Shown: positions 11,323 through 19,722, numbered from the stretch's first letter. The stretch: 64,000 nucleotides of DNA from Streptomyces sp. DG1A-41 (GCF_037055355.1 NZ_CP146350.1:7215001-7279000); one strand, 5' to 3'. Translations and numbers: made by a program. Notes: a model not told the origin generated them from the letters alone.

Positions 11323-12039
11323 ATGGGCTGGCACCGGGAGCTGCTGATCGGCTTCGACCTGGAGACGACGGGCACGGATCCGCGCGAGGCGCGCATCGTC
11401 ACGGGAGCCGTGATCGAGGTCAGGGACGGGGAGCCGATGGGGCGCCGGGAGTGGCTGGCCGACCCGGGGGTGCCGATCCCCGAGGACGCGGTGGCGGTGC
11501 ACGGCATCAGCAACGAGCGGGCGGCGGCCGAGGGCAGACCGGCCGACCAGGTGGCGGACGCCCTCGCCGACGTCCTCACCTCCTACTGGAAGACGGGCGT
11601 GCCGGTCGTCGCCTACAACGCCGCCTTCGACCTCACCCTGCTCTCCGCCGAGCTGCGCCGCTACGGACTGCCGTCCCTGCGCGACCGCCTGGCCGGCGTG
11701 GACCCGGCGCCGGTCATCGACCCGTACACCATCGACCGCTGGGTCGACCGCTACCGTCGTGGCAAACGCAACCTCGAAGCGGTCTGCGCCGAGTACGGCG
11801 TGGTCCTCGACTCCGCCCATGACGCCATGGCCGACGCGCTCGCGGCGGCCCGCCTGGCCGGCGCGATAGCAGCCCGCCACCCCAAGATCGCGTCCCTCGG
11901 CCCGGCGGACCTCCACCGCCGCCAGATCGAGTGGTACGCGGAGTGGGCGGCGGACTTCCAGAGCTTCTTGCGCGGCAAGGGCGACGCGACGGCCTTGGTG
12001 GACGGGGCATGGCCGTTGAGGGAGCTGGCGGACGCCTAG
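11323..12039 (+). CDS. DnaQ-like 3'-5' exonuclease (DEDDh)
   Basis: A 238-residue exonuclease of the DnaQ/epsilon type. The three exonuclease motifs are present: FDLETTG at residues 9-15, AYNAAFDLTLL near 96 and HDAMADA near 165, giving the D-E-D-H-D set. ATG at 11323 follows GAAGGGGGG. A C-terminal tail (RRQIEWYAEWAADFQSFLRGKG) is typical of Streptomyces homologues annotated as 3'-5' exonuclease. It probably trims single-stranded DNA 3' ends during repair, but it is not the polymerase III epsilon gene by context. Confidence 0.9.
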   Translation: MGWHRELLIGFDLETTGTDPREARIVTGAVIEVRDGEPMGRREWLADPGVPIPEDAVAVHGISNERAAAEGRPADQVADALADVLTSYWKTGVPVVAYNAAFDLTLLSAELRRYGLPSLRDRLAGVDPAPVIDPYTIDRWVDRYRRGKRNLEAVCAEYGVVLDSAHDAMADALAAARLAGAIAARHPKIASLGPADLHRRQIEWYAEWAADFQSFLRGKGDATALVDGAWPLRELADA

Positions 12040-12086
12040 GGGTGTCCGCAAAGTCCCCGTCGTCAGAAGGCCCGACGCTCCCTGCG

Positions 12087-12623
12087 TCACACCGGTGCGG
12101 GCGCCGCGATGCGTTCGATGCGGGGCTTGGCCAGCCGCTCGTAGTCGGCGCCCGAGACGAGGAGCGAGCGGTCGAGCCGGGCCGCGTTGAAGTACAGCTT
12201 CGGCCGGGTCACGACGTCCGGGTCGGCGACCAGTTCGAGATCGGCATCGAAGCTGAACGGCAGGACCCTGCCGGGGACGGCGCGGGCCAGCCGTTCGGCG
12301 GTCTCGGGGTCGCTGAAGCCGACGTAGCGGGCCGCGAACAGCGCCCTGACGGCGTCCAGGTCCACCCGCCGGTCCCCGGGGACGACCGCCAGGACGTGCC
12401 GTGTGGTGCGGCGGTCCACCTTGACCCGCAGCACGATGCACTTCGCGGCCTCGGAGGCCGGATGCCCGCGCAACGCGCACACGGCTTCGGTGGCGCCTTC
12501 GGGCTCGTGGTCGATGAGGCGGTAGTCGACGGAGGCGGAGTCGAGCAGGGAGATCAGGTGGTCGTAGGTGTCGTGCCGACCGGCGTCGTGACGGCTGGAG
12601 TCGTGGTGGGTGAGGGCGGGCAT
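12087..12623 (-). CDS. YbaK/aminoacyl-tRNA deacylase domain protein
   Basis: A 178-residue protein with a YbaK/ProX-type fold: IDHEPEGATEAVCALRGHPASE at the front, split by the substrate loop, then AAKCIVLRVK with the conserved Lys near residue 60 and LPFSFDADLELVADPDV. Family members hydrolyse mischarged aminoacyl-tRNAs such as Cys- or Ala-tRNA(Pro). The ATG at 12623 lies inside the end of the upstream transporter gene (70 bases overlap), so the two are probably translationally coupled. The first 17 residues are His/Asp rich and may be dispensable. Confidence 0.85.
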   Translation of the reverse strand: MPALTHHDSSRHDAGRHDTYDHLISLLDSASVDYRLIDHEPEGATEAVCALRGHPASEAAKCIVLRVKVDRRTTRHVLAVVPGDRRVDLDAVRALFAARYVGFSDPETAERLARAVPGRVLPFSFDADLELVADPDVVTRPKLYFNAARLDRSLLVSGADYERLAKPRIERIAAPAPV

Positions 12624-13576
12624 GCGGAGTCCTCGTCGAGGGAGGGGGACGGGGGTGGCAGGGGTCCGGGGGTGTCGCGGTGCGCGCGTTCCACCGCCTG
12701 TCCCCAGTACGTGCCGGCCACCATCAGGGCCGCCCCGAGGCCGGTGAGGGGCGTGAGGTGTTCGCCGCCGAGGGCGATGCCCACCGCGACGGCCCAGACC
12801 GGCTCGGTGCCCAGCAGCAGGCTGGCCCGGCTGGCGGAGGTGCGCTGCACGGCCCAGGTCTGGGCCAGGAAGGCGAACACACTACAGAACAGGGCGAGAT
12901 AGACGAGCTGGGCCCAGGTCGCCGGGTCCGTGCGGACCAGTGCCGGCAGGTCGTGGGCGGCGACCGGCAGGAACAGGGCCGTGCCGACGAGGGTCTGCAC
13001 CGTCGTCAGATGCAGGGGGCGGATCGCCCGCCCGGTGGTGAAGCGGCCGACCAGCGCGACATGCACGGCCCTGATCAGTGCGGCGCCGAGCATCAGCAGG
13101 TCGCCGAGGCGTGGCGCGTGAAAGCCGTTGCCGGACATCAGCAGCCCGACGGCCAGGACGCACACTCCGGTCGCGGCGAAGAAGGAAGGAGGCAGCGCGC
13201 CGCGGCGGGCGCCGCGGTCGAGGAGCGGGGTGAGGACGATGGTCAGACTGATGATGAGCCCGGCGTTGGCGGCGCTGGTGTGAGCGACGCCGTACGTCTC
13301 CACGACCAGGACCGCGGCCTGGGTCAGCCCCAGGGGCACACCGGCCCGCAGCTCGTCACGCGTCCACCGGCGCGATCCGCGCCGCCGGGCGGCGACGACG
13401 CCGAGACAGGCGAGCGCGGAGAGGGCGTAGCGGGCGAACAGCACCATCAGGACGGGGAGCGCGGCAGTGGCCGTCTGGGCGGACAGATAACTGGAACCCC
13501 AGACGAGCGCGACAAGGAGGAGTACCGCATCGGTACGGCGGACGTCGGACACCCGTCTACGGTGCACCGGAGCCAT
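12554..13576 (-). CDS. DMT-superfamily EamA transporter
   Basis: A 340-residue membrane protein with two EamA repeats and about ten predicted helices. The first helix reads AVLLLVALVWGSSYL and the late ones include VWAVAVGIALGGE and GLGAALMVAGTYWGQ. The C-terminal 40 residues are a Pro/Thr-rich tail that overlaps the following YbaK gene in another frame. EamA proteins export amino acids or other small metabolites. It is transcribed divergently from a LysR gene with an AT-rich palindrome between them, so that LysR protein is the likely regulator. The substrate is unknown. Confidence 0.88.
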   Translation of the reverse strand: MAPVHRRRVSDVRRTDAVLLLVALVWGSSYLSAQTATAALPVLMVLFARYALSALACLGVVAARRRGSRRWTRDELRAGVPLGLTQAAVLVVETYGVAHTSAANAGLIISLTIVLTPLLDRGARRGALPPSFFAATGVCVLAVGLLMSGNGFHAPRLGDLLMLGAALIRAVHVALVGRFTTGRAIRPLHLTTVQTLVGTALFLPVAAHDLPALVRTDPATWAQLVYLALFCSVFAFLAQTWAVQRTSASRASLLLGTEPVWAVAVGIALGGEHLTPLTGLGAALMVAGTYWGQAVERAHRDTPGPLPPPSPSLDEDSACPPSPTTTPAVTTPVGTTPTTT

Positions 13577-13598
13577 CCATGAAGCCCAGTGCCAATCT

Positions 13599-13615
13599 CT
13601 AAAATGATCATTTAG
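13599..13615. promoter_or_regulatory. AT-rich palindrome, candidate LysR operator
   Basis: CTAAAATGATCATTTAG contains the perfect 12-bp palindrome AAATGATCATTT (13602-13613) in a strongly GC-rich background. It lies between the divergent EamA and LysR starts, 30 bases from the LysR ATG, exactly where a LysR regulator would bind. Confidence 0.65.
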
Positions 13616-13644
13616 CGGTCCTACATCGTCGCTACACTGGGGCC

Positions 13645-14550
13645 ATGGACGAACGCCAGCTGCGGATCCTGCGGGAGCTCGGCGAACTGGGCAGCGTCAC
13701 GGCGGTCGCCGAGGCGCTGCTGGTGACGCCGTCGGCGATCTCCCAGCAGCTACGGCTGCTTCAGCGCGCGATCCCGGTGCCGCTCACCGAGCGCCAGGGG
13801 CGACGGCTGGTGCTCACCGACGCCGGGCAGGCGCTGGCGGGCGCGGCCGTGGAGGTGGAGACGGCGCTGGCCCGCGCACGGCACACCGTCGAGGAGTTCG
13901 TCGGACGGCCCGATGGCGAGGTGTCGGTGGCGGCGTTCCACAGCGCGGGCGCCGCGTTCTTCCCGCCGCTGCTGCGCGCGCTGGCCGGGCCGGGCAAGCC
14001 GGTGCCGAGGCTGGCCGACGAGGACGTACCGCAGGAGGACTTCCCCCGGCTCACCCGCGGATACGACCTCGTCCTGGCCCACCGCCTGGACCACGCCCCG
14101 CCATGGCCGGACACCGTGGCCACGACGACGCTGCTGCACGAGCCGCTGGACGTGGCCATGCCCGCCGACCACCCCCTGGCCGCCAAGCGCCGCGTCACCC
14201 CGCACGACGTGGCCGACGAGCCGTGGATCACCGTGCACGAGGGATTCCCGGTCCTGGCGACGATCGAGGCCATCGCCGCCGCGGCGGGCCGCAGGCTCCA
14301 TCTGGCCCATCGCATCAACGAGTTCTCGGTGGTCGCCGAGGCCGTGGCCGCCGGGGGCGGTATCGCCCTGATGCCGCGCTGGACCATGCGCCCGCATCCG
14401 GCGCTCGTGCTCCGGCCGCTCAGCGGAGCGCAGGCGCGACGCCACATCGACGCCCTGTACCGCCCCGAGCGCACGGCCCGCACAGCGGTCCGCACGGTCC
14501 TCGCGGAACTACGCCGAGCCGCCCGAAGCATCCAGGTCAGAGATTCGTAG
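13645..14550 (+). CDS. LysR-family transcriptional regulator
   Basis: A 301-residue LysR protein. The winged helix-turn-helix covers residues 2-60 (LGSVTAVAEALLVTPSAISQ is the HTH core), followed by the linker helix and a two-lobed effector domain (GEVSVAAFHSAGAAFFPP onward; DHPLAAK and GGGIALMPRW are recognisable). It is intact, unlike the LysR remnant at 4.1 kb. It is divergent from the DMT transporter and probably controls it and itself through the palindrome at 13599-13615. The effector is unknown but may be the exported metabolite. Confidence 0.93.
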   Translation: MDERQLRILRELGELGSVTAVAEALLVTPSAISQQLRLLQRAIPVPLTERQGRRLVLTDAGQALAGAAVEVETALARARHTVEEFVGRPDGEVSVAAFHSAGAAFFPPLLRALAGPGKPVPRLADEDVPQEDFPRLTRGYDLVLAHRLDHAPPWPDTVATTTLLHEPLDVAMPADHPLAAKRRVTPHDVADEPWITVHEGFPVLATIEAIAAAAGRRLHLAHRINEFSVVAEAVAAGGGIALMPRWTMRPHPALVLRPLSGAQARRHIDALYRPERTARTAVRTVLAELRRAARSIQVRDS

Positions 14551-14553
14551 CGC

Positions 14554-15417
14554 TCACAACGGATACCACCGCACCGCCTCGTCCCCCTCCCGGAGCGATG
14601 CCACCCGCCGCTCGAACTCGGCCAAGGCCTTCGGATTGCTCGGCGCATGCTGAGCCACCCACGCACAACTGGCCGTCTCCCGGGCGCCACGCAACACCGA
14701 ACACCCCTCCCACTCCCGCACATCCCACCCATACGCCTCGGTGAAGGAGTCGTACGCCTCGCCCGGGAGCCCGTAGCGGTCGTGGGACAGGGCCATCACC
14801 ACCAGGTCATGCTCGCGCAGGTCCGCGGATACCGTCTCCAGGTCGACCAGAACCGGCCCCTCCGGCCCCACATGCACATTGCGCGGCAGCGCGTCCCCGT
14901 GGATCGGCCCCGGCGGCAGATGCGGCGTCAGCGCCGCCGCCTGCGCGGCGAACCCGTCCCGCCGCTCCCGCAGATACGCCGCGTCCGCCGGGGCGATCGC
15001 GTCCCCGGCGAGCCGCAGCCAGCGCTCCACACCGCCCAGCAGATCACGGGGCGGCAGATCGAGGGAGGGTGCGGGCAGGGCGTGCACGACCCGGAGCAGT
15101 TCGGCCAAATCCCGTGGCTCGGCGGGCCGTACGGCGTCGGGGAGCCGGTGCCACACCGTCACCGGGTGACCGTCGACCAGCAGGGGCTCGGGCTCGGCCG
15201 CCCGTACCGCCGGCACACTCGACTCCGCGAGCCACAGCGCGATGTCCAGTTCGCGGCGCGCCCGGTCGAGGAGCTCGGCGTCGCGGCCCACCTTGACGAC
15301 CAGGTCCCCGGCCGCGAACACGGCGTTCTCGCCCAGCGCGAGCAGCCGTGCCTCGCGGGTCGCGCCGGGCAGTACTCCCGCCGCGGCCAGTACGTCCCGG
15401 GCCCGTGCCTCGTCCAT
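14554..15417 (-). CDS. Aminoglycoside phosphotransferase (APH) family kinase
   Basis: A 287-residue protein-kinase-fold enzyme. Visible elements are the nucleotide lobe with VVKVGRDAEL near residue 40, the catalytic loop GPIHGDALPRN near 168-178 (H-x-D-x4-N) and the metal-binding Asp in LVDLET near 190. The APH family phosphorylates small molecules. Chromosomal Streptomyces members like this are rarely proven antibiotic resistance enzymes, so I do not call resistance. It converges with the LysR gene, with only 3 bases between stops. Confidence 0.88.
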   Translation of the reverse strand: MDEARARDVLAAAGVLPGATREARLLALGENAVFAAGDLVVKVGRDAELLDRARRELDIALWLAESSVPAVRAAEPEPLLVDGHPVTVWHRLPDAVRPAEPRDLAELLRVVHALPAPSLDLPPRDLLGGVERWLRLAGDAIAPADAAYLRERRDGFAAQAAALTPHLPPGPIHGDALPRNVHVGPEGPVLVDLETVSADLREHDLVVMALSHDRYGLPGEAYDSFTEAYGWDVREWEGCSVLRGARETASCAWVAQHAPSNPKALAEFERRVASLREGDEAVRWYPL

Positions 15418-15577
15418 CGTCCGCCTCCGTCGTCCACGTCTTCCGCCGTCGGGTTCCGGCCATCCGCCGGTCAGTGTCGCATCGGCACAGGTGGGGCGGC
15501 GTGCGCGGTGCCTTGACGAGGCAGACCGCCTTCACGACCATGACGTGGTCGGCCGAGCCGTCAAAGGGGCTGATTCC

Positions 15578-16522
15578 GTGACATTGGTGACCGAGGCTTC
15601 GCCACCGAGGAGACCGGCCGGTCGCAAGCCCGGCGGGGCCCGGCCCCGGCGGGCCGTCGACCACGGCGCCTGGTTCCTGGTGCTGCCCGCCCTGATCCCC
15701 ATCCTCGTCCTCAGCGTCGGGCCGCTGCTCTACGGGATCCTGCTGGCCTTCACCGACGCCCAGTCGGGCCGTACCGAGCCCACCCGGTGGATCGGTGCCC
15801 TCAACTTCCGGGACCTGCTGCAGGACACGCTGTTCTGGGAGTCGTTCCGGATCGGGCTGGTGTGGGCGGTCGGGGTGACCGTGCCGCAGTTCCTGCTCGC
15901 ACTCGGCCTCGCCCTGCTGCTCAACCAGGACCTGCGGCTGCGCTGGCTGGCCCGCGCCCTGGCGATCATCCCCTGGGCGATGCCCGAGGTCGTCGTCGGC
16001 ATCATGTGGCGGCTCGTCTACAACCCGGACGCGGGCATCCTCAACGAGACCCTGCGCGACATCGGTCTGGGCGAAGGCCGCGACTGGCTCAGCGGGCTGG
16101 CCACCGCGCTGCCCGCCGTGATCGTCGTCGGCGTCTGGGCGGGCATGCCCCAGACGACGGTCGCGCTGCTCGCCGGACTCCAGAACACCCCGCGCGAACT
16201 CCACGAGGCCGCGGCGGTCGACGGCGCGAGCGCCTGGCGCCGCTTCCGCACGGTCACCTGGCCCGCCCTCAGGCCCATCGCCCTGGCCATCACCGCACTC
16301 AACCTGATCTGGAACTTCAACTCCTTCGCCCTGGTGTACGTCCTCACCAGCGGCGGGCCGGGCGGCCGGACCCGTCTGCCCATGCTCTTCGCCTACGAAG
16401 AGGCCTTCCGCTACGGACAGTTCGGCTACGCGGCGGCGATGGGCTGCGTGATGGTGGCCGTGATCTCGATCGCCCTGGCCGTCTTCCTCGCCGGCCGCCT
16501 CAGGGGAGGTGACGACGCGTGA
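15578..16522 (+). CDS. Sugar ABC transporter permease (first of pair)
   Basis: A 314-residue MalF/UgpA-type inner membrane subunit with six helices after a basic cytoplasmic N-terminus. The EAA loop that contacts the ATPase is ELHEAAAVDGASAWRR near residue 206. The GTG at 15578 follows AAAGGGG at 15564. The gene is first in a three-gene operon with a second permease (GTGA overlap) and a lipoprotein binding protein. No ATPase gene is present, as is usual for Streptomyces sugar importers that use the shared MsiK ATPase. Confidence 0.92.
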   Translation: MTLVTEASPPRRPAGRKPGGARPRRAVDHGAWFLVLPALIPILVLSVGPLLYGILLAFTDAQSGRTEPTRWIGALNFRDLLQDTLFWESFRIGLVWAVGVTVPQFLLALGLALLLNQDLRLRWLARALAIIPWAMPEVVVGIMWRLVYNPDAGILNETLRDIGLGEGRDWLSGLATALPAVIVVGVWAGMPQTTVALLAGLQNTPRELHEAAAVDGASAWRRFRTVTWPALRPIALAITALNLIWNFNSFALVYVLTSGGPGGRTRLPMLFAYEEAFRYGQFGYAAAMGCVMVAVISIALAVFLAGRLRGGDDA

Positions 16523-17352
16523 GGACCAGCCGCCCGGCCCGCGTCGGCCAGTACACCGCGCTGCTCGCGTATCTCGTCTTCCTCGCCTTCCCGTTCCTCT
16601 GGCTGGTCTCCACCGCGTTCAAGCCGCCGCGCGAGCTGGGCAGCCTGCACCCGACCTGGATCCCCGAGGACCCCACCCTCGCCAACTTCCGGCAGGCCTT
16701 CGACGAACAGCCGCTGCTGCACGCCGCCCGCAACTCCCTGCTCGCCGCACTCGCAGCGGCGGTCGTCGCCGTGCTGATCGCGACACCGATGGCCTATGTC
16801 GTCGCCCGACGCCGCACCCGGCTGGCCAAGGCGGTGACGGGCTGGGTGGTGATCAGCCAGGCGTTCCCGTTCGTGCTGCTGATCATCCCGCTGTTCCTCG
16901 TACTGAAGAACCTCCGCCTGATCAACTCCGTGCCAGGGCTGGTGCTCGTGTACGTGGTGTGGGCGCTGCCGTTCGCGCTGTGGATGCTCGCCGGGTACGT
17001 GCGGGCCGTACCACCCGAGCTGGAGGAGGCCGCGGCGGTCGACGGGGCGGGGCGGGTGCGGACGCTGGTGTCGGTGACGGCGCCGCTGCTCGCGCCGGGC
17101 ATCGTGGCGACCGGGCTGTTCGCGTTCATCACCGCGTGGAACGAGTTCTTCTTCGCGCTCGTGCTGCTCAAGACACCGGAGAAACAGACCCTTCCGGTGG
17201 TGCTCACCCATTTCATCGGCGCCGAGGGCGTCGCCGACCTCGGCCCGCTCGCGGCGGCCGCGTTCCTCGCGACGCTGCCGTCGCTGGTCGTCTTCGCGAT
17301 CATCCAGCGGCGGATCACGGGCGGCATGCTCACCGGGGCGGTGAAGAGCTGA
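16519..17352 (+). CDS. Sugar ABC transporter permease (second of pair)
   Basis: A 277-residue MalG/UgpE-type permease with six helices. The EAA loop reads ELEEAAAVDGAGRVR near residue 166. The GTG start overlaps the upstream stop, and its own stop overlaps the ATG of the binding protein by one base (TGATG), so the three are translated as a coupled unit. It forms the heterodimeric channel with the preceding gene. Confidence 0.92.
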   Translation: MRTSRPARVGQYTALLAYLVFLAFPFLWLVSTAFKPPRELGSLHPTWIPEDPTLANFRQAFDEQPLLHAARNSLLAALAAAVVAVLIATPMAYVVARRRTRLAKAVTGWVVISQAFPFVLLIIPLFLVLKNLRLINSVPGLVLVYVVWALPFALWMLAGYVRAVPPELEEAAAVDGAGRVRTLVSVTAPLLAPGIVATGLFAFITAWNEFFFALVLLKTPEKQTLPVVLTHFIGAEGVADLGPLAAAAFLATLPSLVVFAIIQRRITGGMLTGAVKS

Positions 17353-18629
17353 TGCGCACACGCCTGCTGGCCCTCGTCCTCCTGCTGCTCCTCGCCGGCT
17401 GCTCCTCCGGCGGCAGCCGCGACGACGACGGCCGCATCGCCCTGCGCTTCCAGTCCCTGGCCTGGCAGGAGGAGTCGGTCGAGGCCAACAAGGAACTGGT
17501 GAAGGAGTGGAACGCCACCCATCCGGACGTCCGGGTCGAGTACGTCCAGGGCAGCTGGGACAGCGTCCACGACCAGCTCCTCACCGCCTTCGAGGGCGGC
17601 GAGGCACCCGACATCATCCACGACGCCTCCGACGACCTCGCCGACTTCGCCTACGGCGGCTACCTCGCCGACCTCACCGCTCTGCTGCCCGCGCGGCTGA
17701 AATCGGACATCCCGCAGCGCAGTTGGGAGACGACCACCTTCGGGGACGGCATCTACGGCGTGCCGTTCCTCCAGGAGCCGCGCGTGCTGATCGCCAACGC
17801 GCAGTGGCTCAAGCGGTCCGGCGTACGGATCCCGACGCCCGAGAAGCCGTGGAGCTGGGCCGAGTTCCGCCGGATCACCGCACAGCTCAGCGGCCGGGGG
17901 AAGTACGGCATCGCCTGGCCGCTCAAGGAACCGGTCTCCGCCACGCTCAACCTCTCCCTGTCTACGGGCGGACAGCTCTTCCACCGCGGAGCCGACGGCA
18001 AGGTGACGGTCCGGTTCGAGGCGGCCGACCAGGTGGTGCCGCGCACCATCCACGCCCAGGCCGGCACCGACCGCAGCGCCTCGCCCACGACCCTGGGCAG
18101 CGGCGGCTCCGACACCCTGCCCGGCTTCTTCGGCGGCAGGTACGCGATGGTCCCGCTCGGCTTCTCCTACCGCCAGCAGATCGCGCAGCAGGCCCCGAAG
18201 GGCTTCGACTGGCAGGTGCTGCCCGCCCCGGCCGGTGCCGGGGGACTCACCCAGGGTGTCAGCCCGCAGACGCTGTCCGTCGCTGAGGACTCCCCGCACA
18301 AGAAGGAGGCGGCCGCCTTCATCGACTTCCTGCTGAGGCCGGAGAACATGGTCCGCCTCGCCCTCGGCGACTGGATGCTGCCGACCGGCACGCGGGCGCT
18401 GAACGACCCGGCCCTGCGCACACCCGAGCACGGCTGGTCCACGGGCACGGCGCTCGCCGCCCACCTGCGCCCGGCGCCCGCACAGACCGTACGGGGCTAC
18501 CCCGAGTGGAAGGACAAGGTGGCCACCCCGGCCCTCCAGGAGTACTACAGCGGGGCGATCGGCATCCGCGAACTGCGGGAACGCCTGGAGGGGGACGGCA
18601 ACCTGGTGCTGGCGCGCTACCAGCGCTGA
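17352..18629 (+). CDS. Extracellular sugar-binding lipoprotein of ABC importer
   Basis: A 425-residue family 1 solute-binding protein. The signal peptide ends in lipobox LAGC with the acylated Cys at residue 17. The mature part has the usual signatures: ANKELVKEWNATHPDVRVEY, PDIIHDASDDLADFA and GIYGVPFLQEPRVL, each in its own segment. It delivers substrate to the two permeases just upstream. The sugar cannot be told from sequence; no regulator or glycosidase adjoins the operon. This is the last gene, with the erm leader promoter starting right after it. Confidence 0.92.
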   Translation: MRTRLLALVLLLLLAGCSSGGSRDDDGRIALRFQSLAWQEESVEANKELVKEWNATHPDVRVEYVQGSWDSVHDQLLTAFEGGEAPDIIHDASDDLADFAYGGYLADLTALLPARLKSDIPQRSWETTTFGDGIYGVPFLQEPRVLIANAQWLKRSGVRIPTPEKPWSWAEFRRITAQLSGRGKYGIAWPLKEPVSATLNLSLSTGGQLFHRGADGKVTVRFEAADQVVPRTIHAQAGTDRSASPTTLGSGGSDTLPGFFGGRYAMVPLGFSYRQQIAQQAPKGFDWQVLPAPAGAGGLTQGVSPQTLSVAEDSPHKKEAAAFIDFLLRPENMVRLALGDWMLPTGTRALNDPALRTPEHGWSTGTALAAHLRPAPAQTVRGYPEWKDKVATPALQEYYSGAIGIRELRERLEGDGNLVLARYQR

Positions 18630-18645
18630 ACCCGGAGAAATCCCG

Positions 18646-18675
18646 TTGTGCGTCGCCACCGGCGGCACCTAGCGT
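18646..18675 (+). promoter_or_regulatory. Putative erm leader promoter, leaderless, with AT-rich upstream element
   Basis: TTGTGC (18646-18651), an 18-base spacer and TAGCGT (18670-18675) place the transcription start at about the GTG at 18683, so the leader peptide mRNA would be leaderless. AAAT at 18638-18641 lies 4 bases upstream of the -35. An AT-rich patch there is the hallmark of WhiB7/WblC-activated antibiotic-stress promoters. The assignment is inferred. Confidence 0.55.
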
Positions 18676-18682
18676 GCTGCCC

Positions 18683-18793
18683 GTGGGAATCAACGCGATC
18701 TGCATCTCCGGTCACGGCCGGGGCTGCGCGCACGCCGCACGGGTGCGCCGCGGCCCCGGAGCCCTGACCGGCCCGGGGAGCCACGCCCGCTGA
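18683..18793 (+). CDS. Putative erm leader peptide, 36 residues
   Basis: A 36-codon open frame that begins GTG at the predicted transcription start and reads MGINAICISGHG at its N-terminus. It ends about 100 bases before the erm ATG. Position, size and the downstream hairpin match leader peptides that control erm genes by macrolide-dependent ribosome stalling. The coding strand is open throughout, but 36 codons is too short for statistics, so this is a contextual call. It has no ribosome binding site, consistent with leaderless translation. Confidence 0.5.
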   Translation: MGINAICISGHGRGCAHAARVRRGPGALTGPGSHAR

Positions 18794-18831
18794 GCCTCTG
18801 AGCCCGGCGTCTCACCTCGCTGCTCTCCCTC

Positions 18832-18881
18832 TGTCTTCCGGTCGGGGCCTTCGGCTGCCCTCACACCCCTCACGGAAGACA
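18832..18881 (+). promoter_or_regulatory. Attenuator-like hairpin upstream of erm
   Basis: A perfect 9-bp stem, TGTCTTCCG at 18832-18840 with CGGAAGACA at 18873-18881, encloses a GC-rich inner hairpin around GGGGCCTTCGGC. The 3' arm ends at the base where the erm ribosome binding site AAGGA (18881-18885) begins. Folding would interfere with erm expression and could be relieved by a ribosome stalled on the leader. Confidence 0.6.
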
Positions 18882-18894
18882 AGGACCGCAGGCC

Positions 18895-19674
18895 ATGGCC
18901 CGCCCCACCGCTACTTCCCGCGCGCTCTCGCAGAACTTCCTCGCGGACCGCGCCACCGCCGAACACTTCGCCCGACTCGCCGTCCCGGGAGCCCGGCCCG
19001 TCCCGCTGCTGCTCGAAGTCGGCGCGGGCAAAGGGGCGTTGACCGTTCCGCTGGCACGACGCTGCCGGGAGTTGCGCGCGTACGAGATCGACCCGCGGCT
19101 CCTCCCAGGCCTGCGCAGCCGCTTCTCCGGCACGCCGCATGTCCGTGTCGTCGGCGGGGACTTCCTGGCCGCACGCCCGCCGCGCACGCCCTTCTCGGTC
19201 GCCGGGAACGTGCCGTTCTCCCGTACCGCGGCCGTCGTCGACTGGTGCCTGCGTGCTCCCGCGCTCACCGACGCCACGCTGCTCACCCAGCTCGAGTACG
19301 CCCGCAAACGCACCGGCGACTTCGGCAGCTGGACGCTGCTGACGGTCCGGACCTGGCCCCGATACGAGTGGCGGCTGCTGGGCCGCGTCGGCAGGCGCAG
19401 CTTCCGGCCCGTGCCGCGCGTGGACGCCGGGGTGCTGCGCATGGAACGGCGCGACACCCCGCTGCTCGGCGCCGCCGGGTACCGGAGCTGGTGCCATCTG
19501 GTCGAGCTGGGCTTCTCCGGGGTCGGCGGTTCCCTGCACGCGTCGCTGCGGCGGGCCCACCCGAGGCGGCGGGTGGACGCCGCGTTCCGGGCGGCGCGCC
19601 TGGATCCGGGCGTGCTGGTGGGCGAGGTGGCGCCGGAACGGTGGCTGCGGCTGCACGAGGAGCTGACCTGCTGA
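18895..19674 (+). CDS. erm: 23S rRNA adenine N6-methyltransferase, Erm family (lrm/ErmO type)
   Basis: A 259-residue SAM-dependent methyltransferase that modifies A2058 of 23S rRNA and protects the ribosome from macrolides. Motifs are LSQNFLAD near residue 11 (the QNF typical of Erm/KsgA), EVGAGKGAL at 41-49 for SAM binding, GDF and GNVPF near 104 (catalytic NxPF). RRSFRPVPRVDAGVL is the Erm-specific loop. Its pairing with a macrolide glycosyltransferase resembles the lrm-mgt locus of S. lividans, where Lrm is a monomethylase. ATG at 18895 follows AAGGA. Expression is likely inducible via the leader. Confidence 0.93.
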   Translation: MARPTATSRALSQNFLADRATAEHFARLAVPGARPVPLLLEVGAGKGALTVPLARRCRELRAYEIDPRLLPGLRSRFSGTPHVRVVGGDFLAARPPRTPFSVAGNVPFSRTAAVVDWCLRAPALTDATLLTQLEYARKRTGDFGSWTLLTVRTWPRYEWRLLGRVGRRSFRPVPRVDAGVLRMERRDTPLLGAAGYRSWCHLVELGFSGVGGSLHASLRRAHPRRRVDAAFRAARLDPGVLVGEVAPERWLRLHEELTC

Positions 19675-19685
19675 ACCCAGAGCGG

Positions 19686-19715
19686 TTGCACGAGACGTCT
19701 CGTCTCGCATATGGT
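19686..19715 (+). promoter_or_regulatory. Putative mgt promoter with embedded operator
   Basis: TTGCAC (19686-19691), an 18-base spacer and TATGGT (19710-19715) put the start site at about the ATG at 19723, so the mgt mRNA would be leaderless. The spacer is filled by the perfect inverted repeat CGAGACGTCTCGTCTCG (19691-19707). This is the style of operator used by TetR-family repressors. Confidence 0.5.
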
Positions 19716-19722
19716 CCGGCGC

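Noticed and set aside
14554..15417. Aminoglycoside resistance gene
   Set aside because: It has the APH fold, but chromosomal housekeeping kinases share it and nothing in context points to antibiotics.
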